Shown one piece after another: positions 10,651 through 21,778 of a stretch of 64,000 nucleotides of DNA; positions within the stretch are counted from its first letter, which is position 1, and each line of letters opens with the position of its first letter. The notes under the pieces are model-generated. The model had not been told where the DNA came from and did not search any database. It saw only the letters and a list, made by a program, of their open reading frames with translations. Source of the stretch: Myotis daubentonii (taxonomy: Eukaryota > Chordata > Mammalia > Chiroptera > Vespertilionidae); NCBI RefSeq assembly GCF_963259705.1, contig NC_081847.1, forward strand, positions 73,119,754-73,183,753, in the 5' to 3' direction. The position numbers and the translations under genes are program-made.

Positions 10651-13490
10651 GTTGTTGTTTTTATTATAATATGTTTACTATGTGCCAGTTCCTGTGGCAA
10701 GAATAGTGGGTCTGGTAAAACCAAGAACACTTCATGTGAATTTCCACTCTTTCCAGCCTTAAACTGGTATGACCAGTTTTCCCACTCTGATCTATACCAT
10801 ATAAATACAGTATGTGCCCTAAGTAAATTACAAGCAGGGGAAAGTTCTAGTTGTGCAAATATATCTAGCAACAATGTAAATAGAGTATTTAAATGAACTG
10901 GAGGCCAGGGACACAGGGCGGTTGTTTTCAAATATGGTTGAATTTCTTCTGTTTAAGTATAATGTTGCGGGCATCATTTTTCCAAATGACTGACTCACAC
11001 ATTTATTTCTGAGCATTCAAGTCATGTTGTCTGTTGCTTGTTTTGCAGAGCAAATGACACCATCTGGCCACGGGAAACAGCCCTTGCTTGGGGCAGTGTC
11101 CTCCTCCCACCCCAATGGCTTCAGCAAAGTCTCCTCCCACTTTCACTGAGCTTCTCTGGTGTTGCCTTTCTTCTGGTCGGCTTGGCTTTTCATCTTCCTC
11201 CCTCTGCTCTCTGTCCCGCTGAGCAGGCAGCAAACCTGCAGTTTCTGTGTTCCTGCTGCTCAGCTCTAAACCAAACCAAACCAAACCAAAACAAACAAAA
11301 ACCTCTTTTGTAATTTGTGAACTTCCCCTCCTGGAAGGCATAAGCCATCAGCCTTTGTCAAAGTAGCTACGACAGTGTCTTAAAAATATGGAGAAAGAGA
11401 CAGAGGAAAGAAGAGAAGCATGGAGAAGAGGGAAGGAAGGAGAGAGAAAGAGAAGGGGGTAGGCCAGCCAGCCCCCAGGTGGAACAGTGTACTCAACCGT
11501 TAAGAAACAGGTACACATGGTATACATGAATGCGTATACCAGCCACAGTATTTCCACTGCAGATTCAGTACCAAGCTGAAGATGACTAGACATTTTTAAA
11601 GTGATAGCAGCTGGGCCAGTCATGGAAGATGCAGCGATGCAGGTTATTATTGTCTCCACGCCTCCCACTCCCTCTGCTTGGAATGGTCTTCAACCAGTAA
11701 TCTGTATTTCGGTGGCTTTTGCTCCCAGTTTCAAACACAAAATTCCCGCTTCCAGGAGAGAATCTCACACCAGATCACTCAGGGGCCCAAGGGTTATCCT
11801 GGGAGCTTATCCTGACACATCTGCAGGTATAGTCTTCTTTGGCTCCTGCCACCCTCCAGTGGGTACAGCTATATTGCTGGGCAATGGTCTCCTCCTCCAG
11901 ACATTGTCACTGATACTGATATGCACTGGGGTAGCAGGGTATCATGCTGTGGGAACCAACAAGACCAACAGCTTGAGGAAAGGGCTTTGTAAAGTCTCTA
12001 ATGTAGCAAATAGAAAACATTTACAGTATGTTTTCACTTTGCAGAGTTCAGTATTTCCTTCTCTCTATCTCCCCCTCCCCCCCCTTAGCATTCAGATATG
12101 TGCCAATTGGACACAAATCTAAGTGGAAGAGACCTTTCTGAACTCAGAATTACCCAGGATGAGAACCTCTCTCACTAGGTCATCTTGCTCTTGGGGCCCC
12201 TCTTTGTTTAGGGTGAGTTTTCTCCCAAGAAGTCCCCCATACCCTCAGACCAAGAGATGTCTGGTTTTATCGAGACAAAACCAAATGTGTCTACATCCCA
12301 TGCGTGGACACAGCTTAGACCAAGTCAAGCTGACTTTCCTGCCTCCCTGCTGATCTCAGTAAATCTTTAGTCCCTTTCATGAGCCTCTGCTTTCACCTAC
12401 CAATGTCTCCTTAAAAAGTGAAGATATGATGATTCTTCTATTAACCAAGACCCTTGAGTGCTTCTTCAGGGCTTAGCTCCCAGGAACAATGATGCCTTAT
12501 GCTAAATGACTCTGTGCTAAATTCTAAGTACAACAGTAGCTGTTCTAACATACCTTAGGAACAGAGTAAGTAGGCTCTATTCCTGCCCTATGTTGTGGCC
12601 TCCTGTCTGGGAATCTGCCTCCACCACCTCTCGCCCACCCCCAGAAGTGATTGGTTTGGGGATCACCCCGCCAGTCCCTGAGTTACATGGAAGCAGGCAG
12701 CTGTCTTTGGCTCAAAGGTGGAAGCAAGTCCATAAGGATCATCTGGTCCCCAGCCAGTCTCTAGCAATAGCTACTTCATCCTCAGATTGGCCTCCATTTT
12801 TGTTCTTGGTCAGTTTCTTGGCTGAAGAAGATTCTCCTGTCCTTTTGGGGCCACTTTTTCATGCCTTGCCCTTTACTTTTACTGTGGACCCAGTGGCAAA
12901 TAACACAGCTTTCTGCCTGCTGTCTCTTTGGGGGGCAAACTTTTCTGCCTAGCCTTTGGCCTTAGGGTCCTGCTCTCCCTGGGAATGTTGAGCACTTAAC
13001 TCATGCTGAGCCAATTGGCTCCCTTTCTCTCCCTTCCTAGATTTTGAATCTTGAGCAGAATGATCCAAGGACAAAGCTACTTCAATCAAGCTTTAAAAAG
13101 AGATGGCTAATTTCTGCTCCCTAGATCCTGGAGCTACCCTTGTTCCTGATCATTCCAAAAGCTGAGTAGTCTGATTTCTCTACAATTCTGAGACTGTTCC
13201 TAGTCTCCCAATAAATCCCTCTTATCCTTACGTTAGCCCAAGTGTGTAGCTGTTGCTCGATGCCACAGGGATGGCCCTCTCTCCATTGCCCACTGTCACC
13301 TCAGTGTCCTTGCCCTGAGCTCATTCAGTCCAGGGCTGGGAAAGCCCAGGCTCATTCCCTTACCACATGTCCACTACTCCCAGGCAAACTTCAGCTTCTG
13401 GTTCTTTGTTACCCTCATTCAGAAAGTTGTCATCTTCAGTTTAAAAAACAAAAATGTTCCATCCATGACCCCTGTCCATTGATGTAACAT
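10651..13490. other. Unassigned sequence with open frames but no gene signal
   Basis: This stretch holds the longest open frame in the window, 173 codons at 11601-12122 on the plus strand. It has no recognisable domain, no signal peptide and no splice context that I can support. 12590-12952 holds a 120-codon frame with the same lack of features. C-rich and CT-rich patches occur at 12060-12090. Some of it may be very old LTR or LINE sequence. Confidence 0.3.
11266..11303. repeat. CCAAA-type simple repeat
   Basis: Short run of ACCAA units decaying into ACAAA units. Low-complexity tract. Confidence 0.8.
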
Positions 13491-13880
13491 TTATCAGGCA
13501 GGACTCAACCAGGAAAACAGAATCACGCTAAAGATTTAAAGGAGAGATAATTCAACTTGGAGAATTGGTTGTGTAAGTGATGAGAGAACTGATATGCCAA
13601 ATAGAGGATGAAGCAGCAACGCAGTTTAGCAACAATAGGAAGGCACCACCGCACATTAGACAGCTGCTGTTGAAAATGCTGCCTGTGCCAGAGCGGGAAA
13701 GAAACACCCTGGGTTCTCCTTTCCTCTTGCTCTCAATCTCACGTCAGTACCTCCCATGCTATAACCCAGCTGACAGAGGAGCCTGAGAAAGGAGCCTGTG
13801 GGATCAGTCCCTCTGTGACACAGAGCAAAGCAGGGGAAGCACCAGGAGTGGATCTGAGAGCAAACAGACCTTGGACAGCA
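13491..13880. repeat. Possible ancient mammalian repeat, family unknown
   Basis: The opening 'TCAGGCAGGACTCAACCAGG' followed by 'AAAACAGAATCAC' and 'GAATTGGTTGTG' has the style of an old dispersed repeat found in many mammals. I cannot name the family and the right end is uncertain. Confidence 0.3.
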
Positions 13881-14044
13881 CATTCTTCCATATTTAAATT
13901 ACATTTGTTAAGAGTATTATTCAATTTTTAGAAGTAAATTAATTTAAATAGCACTTAATTAGTATGTATCAATGTTCAGAATGTATGCACTATTTTAATT
14001 CCTTATTACGTACAGATATTATTACACAAAACAAGAAAGTCTTT

Positions 14045-14260
14045 TTTTTTTAATTGGAAAACTTGATATCATTAAGATGAGGCTTCTATCCAAATTGGTC
14101 TACAGATTTAATCCAGTCCTAATCAGAATTTCAGCATGAATTTTTGCATAACTTAACAACCAAGCTCTGAAATTTATTCAGAAACACAAATGATCATATA
14201 AACAAATAGGAAAGTCTTTTCTACTAGAAAAAGCTCTGTACTTGACATAATCAAGGAACC
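14045..14260 (+). repeat. L1 ORF2 fragment (old)
   Basis: 'AAATTGGTCTACAGATTTAA' and 'AATCAGAATTTCAGCATGAA' correspond to the 3' part of L1 ORF2 on the plus strand, interrupted by many mutations. Non-functional fragment. Confidence 0.5.
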
Positions 14261-15474
14261 TGTTCCTTTGTTTACTGTTCATATTAACAACACTTCCTTT
14301 GACTCATAAGTCTGTAGGGTGAAGGGATGCAGTGACCCCTCAACAGAAGTTTCACTGCAGAAGCCGCATCCCAGATCCCCACACCTCCAGGCCCCGGAGA
14401 AGCAGAGAACAGGGCGGTTACTATTTGGTGACTTAGTTACACAAATCTCTCAATTGCTCCCCACCCTCCCCTGCCTTCTCCAGGCTTATTTCCGGCTCTC
14501 AATGACTGCAGGGCAGGCTGGCCTCACATCAGAGCCGGAGAAATGGGGGCGGCACAATGAGAAAACAGGATTCTGTTTCTTACATACATAAGGAGTTGTC
14601 AGAATATGTACATACATTTTGTTAGGTGACTTGTTTTAATTTAGTTTTGCAATTTTAACTATAAAAGCAATGCAAGTACTATGTGATTTGCGCAGTCCAT
14701 TTCACGGTCTGTGCTGGCTGAAATGGAGGCTCCCACATGCTGCAGTAGCTTACATAATTCTGAGAGAGGCTCTGCTGCAGTGTTTGGGCTCATTCTCCCT
14801 AAGAGAAGTGCTGACCTTCCTTCTTGCAGTTGTAACAAAACAGTGAGCCTGGGGATGTGATATGGAAGGGAAGACATCAGGCAAAGGCACAAAGCAGGCC
14901 CTCAATGTTTATTACATAAATGTTTAATGGCAAAGATGGGGGCAGAGTCTGGGCCACGGGACTTCAGAGTCCCAGCATCCTCGGCTCCAGTGTCCCAGCT
15001 GGCACAGACTCTAGCACTGCTCTCAGGGATTGCTAAATTTTCACATGTAATCCATATGTGTGTGGGTGGGTTTCCCCAGGGACCTCTCTTGTAATGAACT
15101 TCCCAGTGGAATTCTCTACCTGAATGTTCATTCCATAGATGCCTAAAACAATGGGTCAACACATTAATTTGCTCATCTCTACCCCAGACCTATTCTTCTG
15201 GTTCCCTTTCTCAGGTGATAGTACCCCCAGCCATTCATTTGTCTATGGAAGGAATCAGGATATTGTCCTTGATACTTTGCTACCCCTGCCAGCATCACTA
15301 TACCCCAAGCAGTATCTAATTTATTCTGTCACCCAAATATCCCATGAATCTGGCCACTTCTTTCCATCCCCACAGCCATCACTAAAGGTCAGACCACCTA
15401 TTACTTAATATTTGGACTACATAGTCACCTTCTAACTGATGACCATTCCACAGTGGTCATTCATTCACCATTTA

Positions 15475-15502
15475 AAATATATATTTTTATTGATTTCAGA
15501 GA

Positions 15503-15542
<40 letters not shown>

Positions 15543-15688
15543 TCAATGATGAGAAGAATCAGCTGCCTCCTGCATGTCACCCACTGGGGATCAAGCCTGC
15601 AACCTGGGCATGTGCCCTAACTGGGAATCAAACTGTGACCTCTTGGTTCATAGGTCAATGCTTAACCACTGAGCCAAGCTAGCCGGGC
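15475..15688 (-). mobile_element. Ves SINE (minus) with GA microsatellite
   Basis: Reverse Ves copy. The CT-rich region of the element has expanded into a (GA)n run near 15508-15538. The head ends 'GAGCCAAGCTAGCCGGGC'. ATTCATTCA strings on both sides are consistent with a target duplication. Confidence 0.9.
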
Positions 15689-15804
15689 ATTCATTCATTT
15701 TATAATTGTTATGACAAGCTCCTACTATGTCTTAGGTGTTGGTCATACGGTGATAAGCAAAACAAAGTCCTCATCCGCATGGAACTAACATTCTTACAGA
15801 AGTC

Positions 15805-16090
15805 AGTTGTCCTTCCTAAAGCACAAATGTTGTCATGTCTTTTCCCAACTTAAAATATATCAATAGTACCCCACTGCCCTCATGATAAAATCCAAACCCA
15901 CTAATATTCTTTCTTCTCCTGTGCATCTCACTCCACCATCCCCTTTGCTTATCTTCCCAGCCATGTGGAATTATGTCAGTTATACCTAAACACACCAACT
16001 CTTTGCACATCCTGGAATAAGCCTTTGCATAGCCTTCCCCTATATCCTACTCACTCTTCAGGTCTCAGCTTAGAGCTCTCTTGGCCACAA
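15805..16090 (+). repeat. L2 3' UTR fragment
   Basis: The order 'CCCAACTTAAAATATATCAA', 'CCCACTGCCCTCATGATAAA', 'TCCAAACCCA', 'CTTTGCATAGCCTTCCCC' and 'CAGGTCTCAGCTTAGA' matches the 3' end of ancient LINE-2. Confidence 0.7.
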
Positions 16091-16734
16091 TCACCAACTG
16101 TAATGAGTTAAGTCATGCTCAAAATAACAGAATTTGGAGGATGCCCAGAATTTCCTGAGACCTGAGACCCATTCTGCCACAACCACTACTGTCCATCCCT
16201 TCTCCCCAAGTCTTTCAAAGAGAACAAGGCCAGAAAGTCTTTCTCTGGGGTTGTGGCCTATTGTTGTACTTAATTGAACAATGTGAGGATTTCTTTGACC
16301 TGGGCTGGAGGGAGAACAAACTGACCTCAGAAGAGAACATTTACCATTTTTTGGCTGCTCAGCATCTGAGCACCCATTCTATTTGGAGGAAACCAGAGCC
16401 CAGCACAATGGAGGTATTTTTTCAGTGGCAGCAGAACTGGCAAAAATAACCTAACAGGACTGTCTCTTTCAGAGGAGCTTATCTGTCTTTTCTGAGGCCA
16501 GTTTTCCAGCATTCCTATCATTTTCATACGCTATTTACGATTCTTCCAATAAATTCCTTTCTCTTTAGGATCACTGGGCATGCTGTCTATTGTTGGACAC
16601 CAGAAACCCCAAATGATTCAACAGCATTTTTATTCTATTCCCACGATGGGGCGCATCCTCACTCCCCACTCCAGTGGCAAATCCAAGGACAAATATACTG
16701 AGCAAGATAGAGATCTTAAGTTCCACAGCCGATC

Positions 16735-16960
16735 TTTTTTAAAAAATATATTTTTATTGATTTCAGAGAGGAGGGGAGGGGGAGAGAGAGATAGAAACAT
16801 CAATGATGAGAGATTATCATTGATCGCTGCCTCCTGCACACCCCATGCTAGGGATTGAGCCCACAACCCAGCCTGGGCATGTGCCCTGACCGGGAATCGA
16901 ACCATGACCTCCTGGTTCATAGATTGATGTTCAGCCACTAAGCCATGCTGGCTGGCCAGG
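16735..16960 (-). mobile_element. Ves SINE (minus)
   Basis: Reverse Ves copy with 'TTTTTATTGATTTCAGAGAG', 'CGGGAATCGAACCATGACCT' and a head near 'CATGCTGGCTGGCC'. CCACAGCCGATCTT on the left and CCACAGTAGATCTT on the right look like a slightly decayed target duplication. Confidence 0.9.
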
Positions 16961-17093
16961 CATCCACAGTAGATCTTGACTTACCCACCCACTCCAGGCT
17001 TTCCTTGACGGGCTGGAAACACAGACTCAGGCCATTTCCCTTCGCAGCCACATGAGAGGAAGAAAGGGAGAATTTCACAAAAGAGCTCATTGC

Positions 17094-17233
17094 AAAAGAG
17101 GGAGATTAACCCGTAGCCATGTGGCCCTAAAAGAGGGAGCTTAACCCGTAGCCATGTGGCCCTAAAAGAGGGAGATTAACCCGTAGCCATGTGGCCCTAA
17201 AAGAGGGAGAGTAACTCTTAGCCATGTGGCCCC
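17094..17233. repeat. 35-bp minisatellite, four copies
   Basis: Four head-to-tail 35-bp units (17094-17128, 17129-17163, 17164-17198, 17199-17233). Each begins AAAAGAGGGAG and ends CCATGTGGCCC. Units 1 and 3 are identical, unit 2 differs by one base, and unit 4 carries several changes. There are no spacers, so this is a tandem duplication and not a CRISPR-like array. Confidence 0.95.
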
Positions 17234-17239
17234 ATTAGC

Positions 17240-19433
17240 GTCCTGGCCTTGGCCCATCCGTATTGGCACGCCTTCTGCTTAGAGGCAGAGTCAGGGAGAG
17301 TGGACTTGCATCTCTCCCCGAAGGCCAGCAGTTGTGGAGGAACAGAAAATACTTGTCTTTCCAGGCATCCCGTGACCCCCTGAGAAATGAGCACTATTGC
17401 TCTCCGCCTTTTTCACTTCACCATGCTCATGATTTCATGCCGTTCTATCTCTACTTCTAGCTCATGGCTTCTCCTTCTGGTGGGTGTATTGATTTCTCTC
17501 CCCCCTCCCAACCATTTTCCCTCACAGGGTCATAGCTTCATGCCAGGCTCCTTCTGTCTGCCCTACGGGCTCTTCGGCTTGGTGACTTTGCTGCCTCACT
17601 GCTTCTACTTGCAGCCTTCTCTTTGTGGTTCTCAAAACTTGAAGGCCACTTTGCTGTTTTAGTTGATCTCTTGGATCCCATCTTCCCAAAAGATGGTGTG
17701 ATTAGATCTCTTAATCAGGACTCATGCAGAGAGTCCTGCAAGGCCTAAGCTCTGTAGCCACTTTGCTCAGGGAGGCTAAAGATGTAGCAAGTACACAGAT
17801 CCAATGGATTCCACTCTAACTCAGCATTCCAGACTCAACTTGTATAAGCCTAGCACGTCATCTTCACTCCCAGGTGTGTTCCTTCTCCTGTGTTCCCGAG
17901 CTCAGTGAATATTCTGCTGTTCTGCTATAGCGATCTGGTCTTCAAAATGAAGTCCTCTTCTTTAACCTAGCTTTTAAGCTTCATCTACCTCACTTCCTCT
18001 GTACCACAGCTATCTGATTCTCAAAAGGTAATTCTTAAAGTGAAATCTGCTCTCCCAGCCCTCTGGCCACTGCTCTCTCCTTTCAACCACATTGCACACA
18101 AGGGAGCTTTGTTTGGACTTCTTTGTCTCTACTTGTATTTTCTCTACAAGAGCCCAATCTGGTATGCTTTAAAACATCCTCATCTGAGGGACCATGAACC
18201 CTCAGGGGCAGGAATGATGACGTAGTAATGTTTGAGGCTGATTTATCATGGGTGTCAGTGAGTATTTAGAGACTAACTCAGTTATGACTCTCACACATCC
18301 TCACCCTAGAGCTCAGAACACACATCCCCCGTTATCTAATCCAGCAGCTCATCTTGAGGAGGTGTGCAAAAATGAAGGTCCTAGAGACAGGCAGGGGAGG
18401 AGGGGGACATGGTCCTTCCCCAATGCCAGGGACTGCTTGTGTGTGAATGGATCTATAAGGATTGGCACAGAGAGCACTTCTCTTCAAAGAATAGCAACAG
18501 CTGAGAGGACACAGTTGTGTCTAGCTGGTTCTTTGCCTGGCCTGCCTGGAACTTTAGGCTGCTTGCCTGCTCTAAGTGCCTCTCTGCGGAATGAGCTAAT
18601 TTCCTTTTCCGTTGATTTTGCTCATGATGGTGATGCTGGCCCAGGCATAACTCAGCTCATCTGCTTTCTGACATGCTTGAAGTAGTGTAGGAGGTGGGAA
18701 GAATGGTAGAAGGTCAAGTTGGAACCAACATTTGAATCCTATGGTCATGAGGAGGCCTGGCCTTATGTTTATAAGACAGTGGGGATGGCTAGAAGGTTTA
18801 GGACCTGGTCCTGAACTTATCCTGGGAATATGGCCGGATTGGGGAAACTGCCAGCTCAGGTAGGATTTAAGAGGTTGCAGGATTCTCAGTAAAGTCCAGG
18901 CTCCGAGATTCTCCCACCAAGCAGCCGGAATTAGCTGGCAGGTAATACAAAGCAAAAGATATATCAGGCCCTCATAGCAAGATTGAATGGGAACCAATCT
19001 TCACAGGAAGTTGGAGAAGGAAGCAAATTATTCAAAGAAACGAATCAGAGTGAGAGCTAAAGCAGGTCTGTGTGATCCGTGCATTTTCTCCCTTGGCTCA
19101 CATGTATGTGGGAAGCCAAGTTTTCATAGGAAGATACATAATAAGAAACTTAGAGACAGAGCAGTGAGACTCAGTGGATGTAAATGTAAAGTGGTTTTAG
19201 TCCATGCTACCCCAAGCCAGCAATTTCATGTTAGGGATAGCTCTGTGAGAATGGGTACAGGCTGTATGGGGAGAAGAGACCTCAGGTTCAGGAGCACCGT
19301 CATCCATTCATCAGTCTGTGCTGGGCACTGGAGACACAAAGATGACTGAGCATGGTTTCTGCTCTGGAGGACACCCCTGTTTGAGCTTGGTGGAGAACCC
19401 AGATATACAATGTAAGTGGTCAAATTCATCGAT
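17240..19433. other. Unassigned sequence
   Basis: No gene is supported. Short open frames at 17263-17662, 18040-18225 and 18248-18685 lack recognisable domains. The composition is ordinary and no young repeat was seen. Confidence 0.35.
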
Positions 19434-19450
19434 GAATGTTTTCCTTTTTA

Positions 19451-19658
19451 AAAATATTTTTATTGATTTCAGAGAGGAAGGAAGAGGGAGAGGGAGATAA
19501 AAACATCAATGATGAGAGAGAATCATTGATCAGCTGCCTCTTACACACCCCTTACTGGGGATTGAGCCTGCAACTGGGGCATGTGCCTTGATCGGGAATG
19601 GAACTGTGACCTTCTGGTTCATAGGTCGATGCTCAACCACTGAGCCACGCTGGTCGGC
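19451..19658 (-). mobile_element. Ves SINE (minus)
   Basis: Reverse Ves copy bracketed by a perfect 17-bp target duplication, GAATGTTTTCCTTTTTA, at 19434-19450 and 19659-19675. The intact long duplication suggests a fairly young insertion. Confidence 0.95.
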
Positions 19659-19960
19659 GAATGTTTTCCTTTTTAGCTGAGTCAAGAGGATTAAGTTTCA
19701 CAATACACAGCATGGGAAAGGCTATCCCTAATATGAAATTGCTGCCTTGGGGTTACATTTAGATCCTCTGAGTCTCACTGCTCTGCCTCTAAGTTTCTCA
19801 TACATGTGAGGCCAGGTAGAAAATGCACAAGTCACACATACCTGAGCATTCTAGTCTTTTCAAAAGCTCAATTTCTCATTGAAAATTAATTAACTGGGTT
19901 CCTGAGTTGTAAGGTTGAGAGTCGGACTTTAGGCTGAGTTAATTCATACAGACCTTTTTA

Positions 19961-19961
19961 A

Positions 19962-20046
<85 letters not shown>

Positions 20047-20059
20047 CACACACACATAC
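19961..20059. repeat. (TA)n/(CA)n microsatellite
   Basis: About 100 bp of alternating TA and CA runs at the tail side of the following SINE relic. It probably arose by expansion of that A-rich tail. Confidence 0.95.
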
Positions 20060-20240
20060 TTTAAATTAATTTCAGAGCAGAAGAGAGAGGGAGAGAGATA
20101 CAAGCATCAATGATGAGAAAGAATGCATTTTGCCTCAGGAAGAAACAAGAGGGGAAACAAGATCGGCTGCCTCCTGAAGCCCCACACGGAGGATGGAATC
20201 TGCACAACCTAACCTGGGCATGTGCCCTGACTGTTGGGGA
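20060..20240 (-). mobile_element. Ves SINE relic with 34-bp foreign insert
   Basis: Decayed reverse Ves copy: 'TTAATTTCAGAGCAGAAG', 'CATCAATGATGAGA', then after an interruption 'GATCGGCTGCCTCCTG' and 'CTGGGCATGTGCCCTGACTG'. The interruption at 20124-20157 is identical to 23680-23713 and is not part of the SINE consensus. Confidence 0.75.
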
Positions 20241-20425
20241 GCACATAAGACTTGGTTGGAAAGTTTGTAAGGAGGACATTCTGAGAAAAGGAAATGTGTG
20301 GAAGGCCACCTGGCCTGTTTATCAGAATTCCGACTTAGGGAAGAATTAGGGGAGCATCAAAGGCAGTGCCCCAAATTATTCCTTGACCTTTCCAAACAAG
20401 TCTGTGCACGTGCAGAACCCTAGGT

Positions 20426-21276
20426 TGCCGGGAGCCGGTCCATCCTTGCTGTTTCAAGGGACCTGGCATATATGGCATACGGTTCTTAATATGTTTGCTC
20501 ACCTTCTTGGCGCTGTGTTTTAACCAAAGTCACCTCTCTGAGAAAGGTTGAATCCCCAGGTAAGGATTTTCCCCTGAAGTTAGGGAGGGAATAAAACCCC
20601 TCAACTAAGTGCCAGGCGGGTAATTAATCCCTTTAACTACGAACAATCATGCTTAAACTACATAATCTTTTCTCCCTGGAATGGAGATAAGAAACGCCCT
20701 AACCTTTGTAATAGAGATTGATAGGATTGAATCAACTGGTATAAATACAGTTGTAACAAGACAGAAACACTCAGAACTCAGAACACAGAACTAAGGACAC
20801 AGGGCTTGGAAGACAGGACCAAGAGAGACAGAGCCTAGGCACAGAACCTACACAGAACATTCTCTAGAGACAGAAGAACTTCGCTGGCGAGAGCATGCTG
20901 GAGGATCCTGGGCAGGGACTGGCCTCGGAGCCTAGAGACAGAGCCTAGCGGGAGAACATGGCAAGGGATCCTGGACTGAACCTGACTACAGAGATTGGCA
21001 GGAGAACCTGACTGGAACCTGGACACTGAACCTGACTGGAGAGCCTGGACAGAACCTGGCTGGAGAACCTAGCGAGGGAACATGGCTACAGAACCTCGCT
21101 GGAGATCCGAAGCAGAACCTCTCTGGAGATCCAGACCAAAACTTGGCTGGAGATCCTGGCTGGAGATCCTGGCTAGGCTGCTGATCAACTGAACACTGTC
21201 TCCGTGTCATTCCTTCTTCGCCGACTCCGTCCACACCTTTGGGGACCCCTGGACCTGCTGGGGTTGGACTCCACCA
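20426..21276 (+). repeat. 5' LTR of the ERV2-like element
   Basis: 851 bp. It has a TATAAATA box (20740-20747) and, downstream of it, a repetitive region of short 'GAACCTGACTGGAGA'-like units (about 20940-21180). The right end is placed by alignment to the 3' LTR terminus and carries several changes (ACTCCACCA in place of ACCCCGGCA). Confidence 0.85.
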
Positions 21277-21336
21277 GGGTGCTACAGACCCCCCTATAGA
21301 GGATAAATAGGCTAAGAAGGTGGATAGTACAGAACT

Positions 21337-21450
21337 TAGATTGAGAAGATGTGCCATACTGAGTCCAAAGAAAGAAGACTCTGTATTGATCTTTAGATTA
21401 AGAAGATGTGCCATACTGAGTCTAAAGAAAAAAGATTCCGTATTGATCTT
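21337..21450 (+). repeat. 57-bp tandem duplication inside the ERV
   Basis: Two adjacent, closely similar 57-bp units (21337-21393, 21394-21450), each with AGAAGATGTGCCATACTGAG. They lie upstream of and into the gag-like frame, so an in-frame repeat (57 = 19 codons) may be part of it. Confidence 0.85.
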
Positions 21451-21660
21451 TTAACATATATGCTTGTTGGCAGAGGAATTAAGGTTACTCCCAGTCAGAC
21501 AGAACATTTTATACAAGAAGTATGTCCATGCTTTTCTGAGGAAGGAAAGGTAAATGTAATGGCATGGGAGAAGGTAGGCCCAAGGAGCCTTATCCTTAAC
21601 CCCACTGCAGCCTTTCCACCCTGGGAAAGTGCAGGATTGGCAAGCTCTCCATGGGGGTGA
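21406..21660 (+). pseudogene. Gag (matrix-like) remnant of the ERV
   Basis: An 84-codon frame. Its middle part has the pattern of the N-terminal matrix domain of betaretroviral Gag: a 'GIKV' stretch, then an aromatic/acidic helix ending in a 'VCPCF' motif, followed by an 'AWEKVG' motif. Matrix normally directs Gag to the membrane during assembly. The frame covers only a piece of matrix and ends without capsid or nucleocapsid, so it cannot be a functional Gag. The similarity is judged by eye. Confidence 0.6.
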
Positions 21661-21755
21661 TAGATCAGAACTCAGGTAATAGCGGAAAGCGCCAATCCTA
21701 CTCTTAAAATGGATACAAGAGAGCATTTCAGGTTTTTCTTTTTAATGCTTGCTTT

Positions 21756-21778
21756 TAAAAAATAAAAAAGGGGGAATT
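21756..21778 (+). other. Polypurine tract before the 3' LTR
   Basis: A purine-rich run, A-rich then AAAAGGGGGAA, ends a few bases before the TG of the 3' LTR. This is the usual place for the primer of plus-strand synthesis in a retrovirus. Confidence 0.75.

Noticed and set aside
11601..12122. Longest open frame, 173 codons
   Set aside because: No recognisable domain, no homolog that I know, no promoter or splice context. Frames of this length occur by chance in 64 kb of moderately GC-rich DNA.
17094..17233. Regularly spaced repeats resembling a CRISPR array
   Set aside because: The units are contiguous with no unique spacers, and the genome is mammalian.
21406..21660. Gag-like frame as a working or domesticated gene
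   Set aside because: It covers only part of a matrix-like domain inside a 502-bp proviral interior, with no evidence of retention or splicing.
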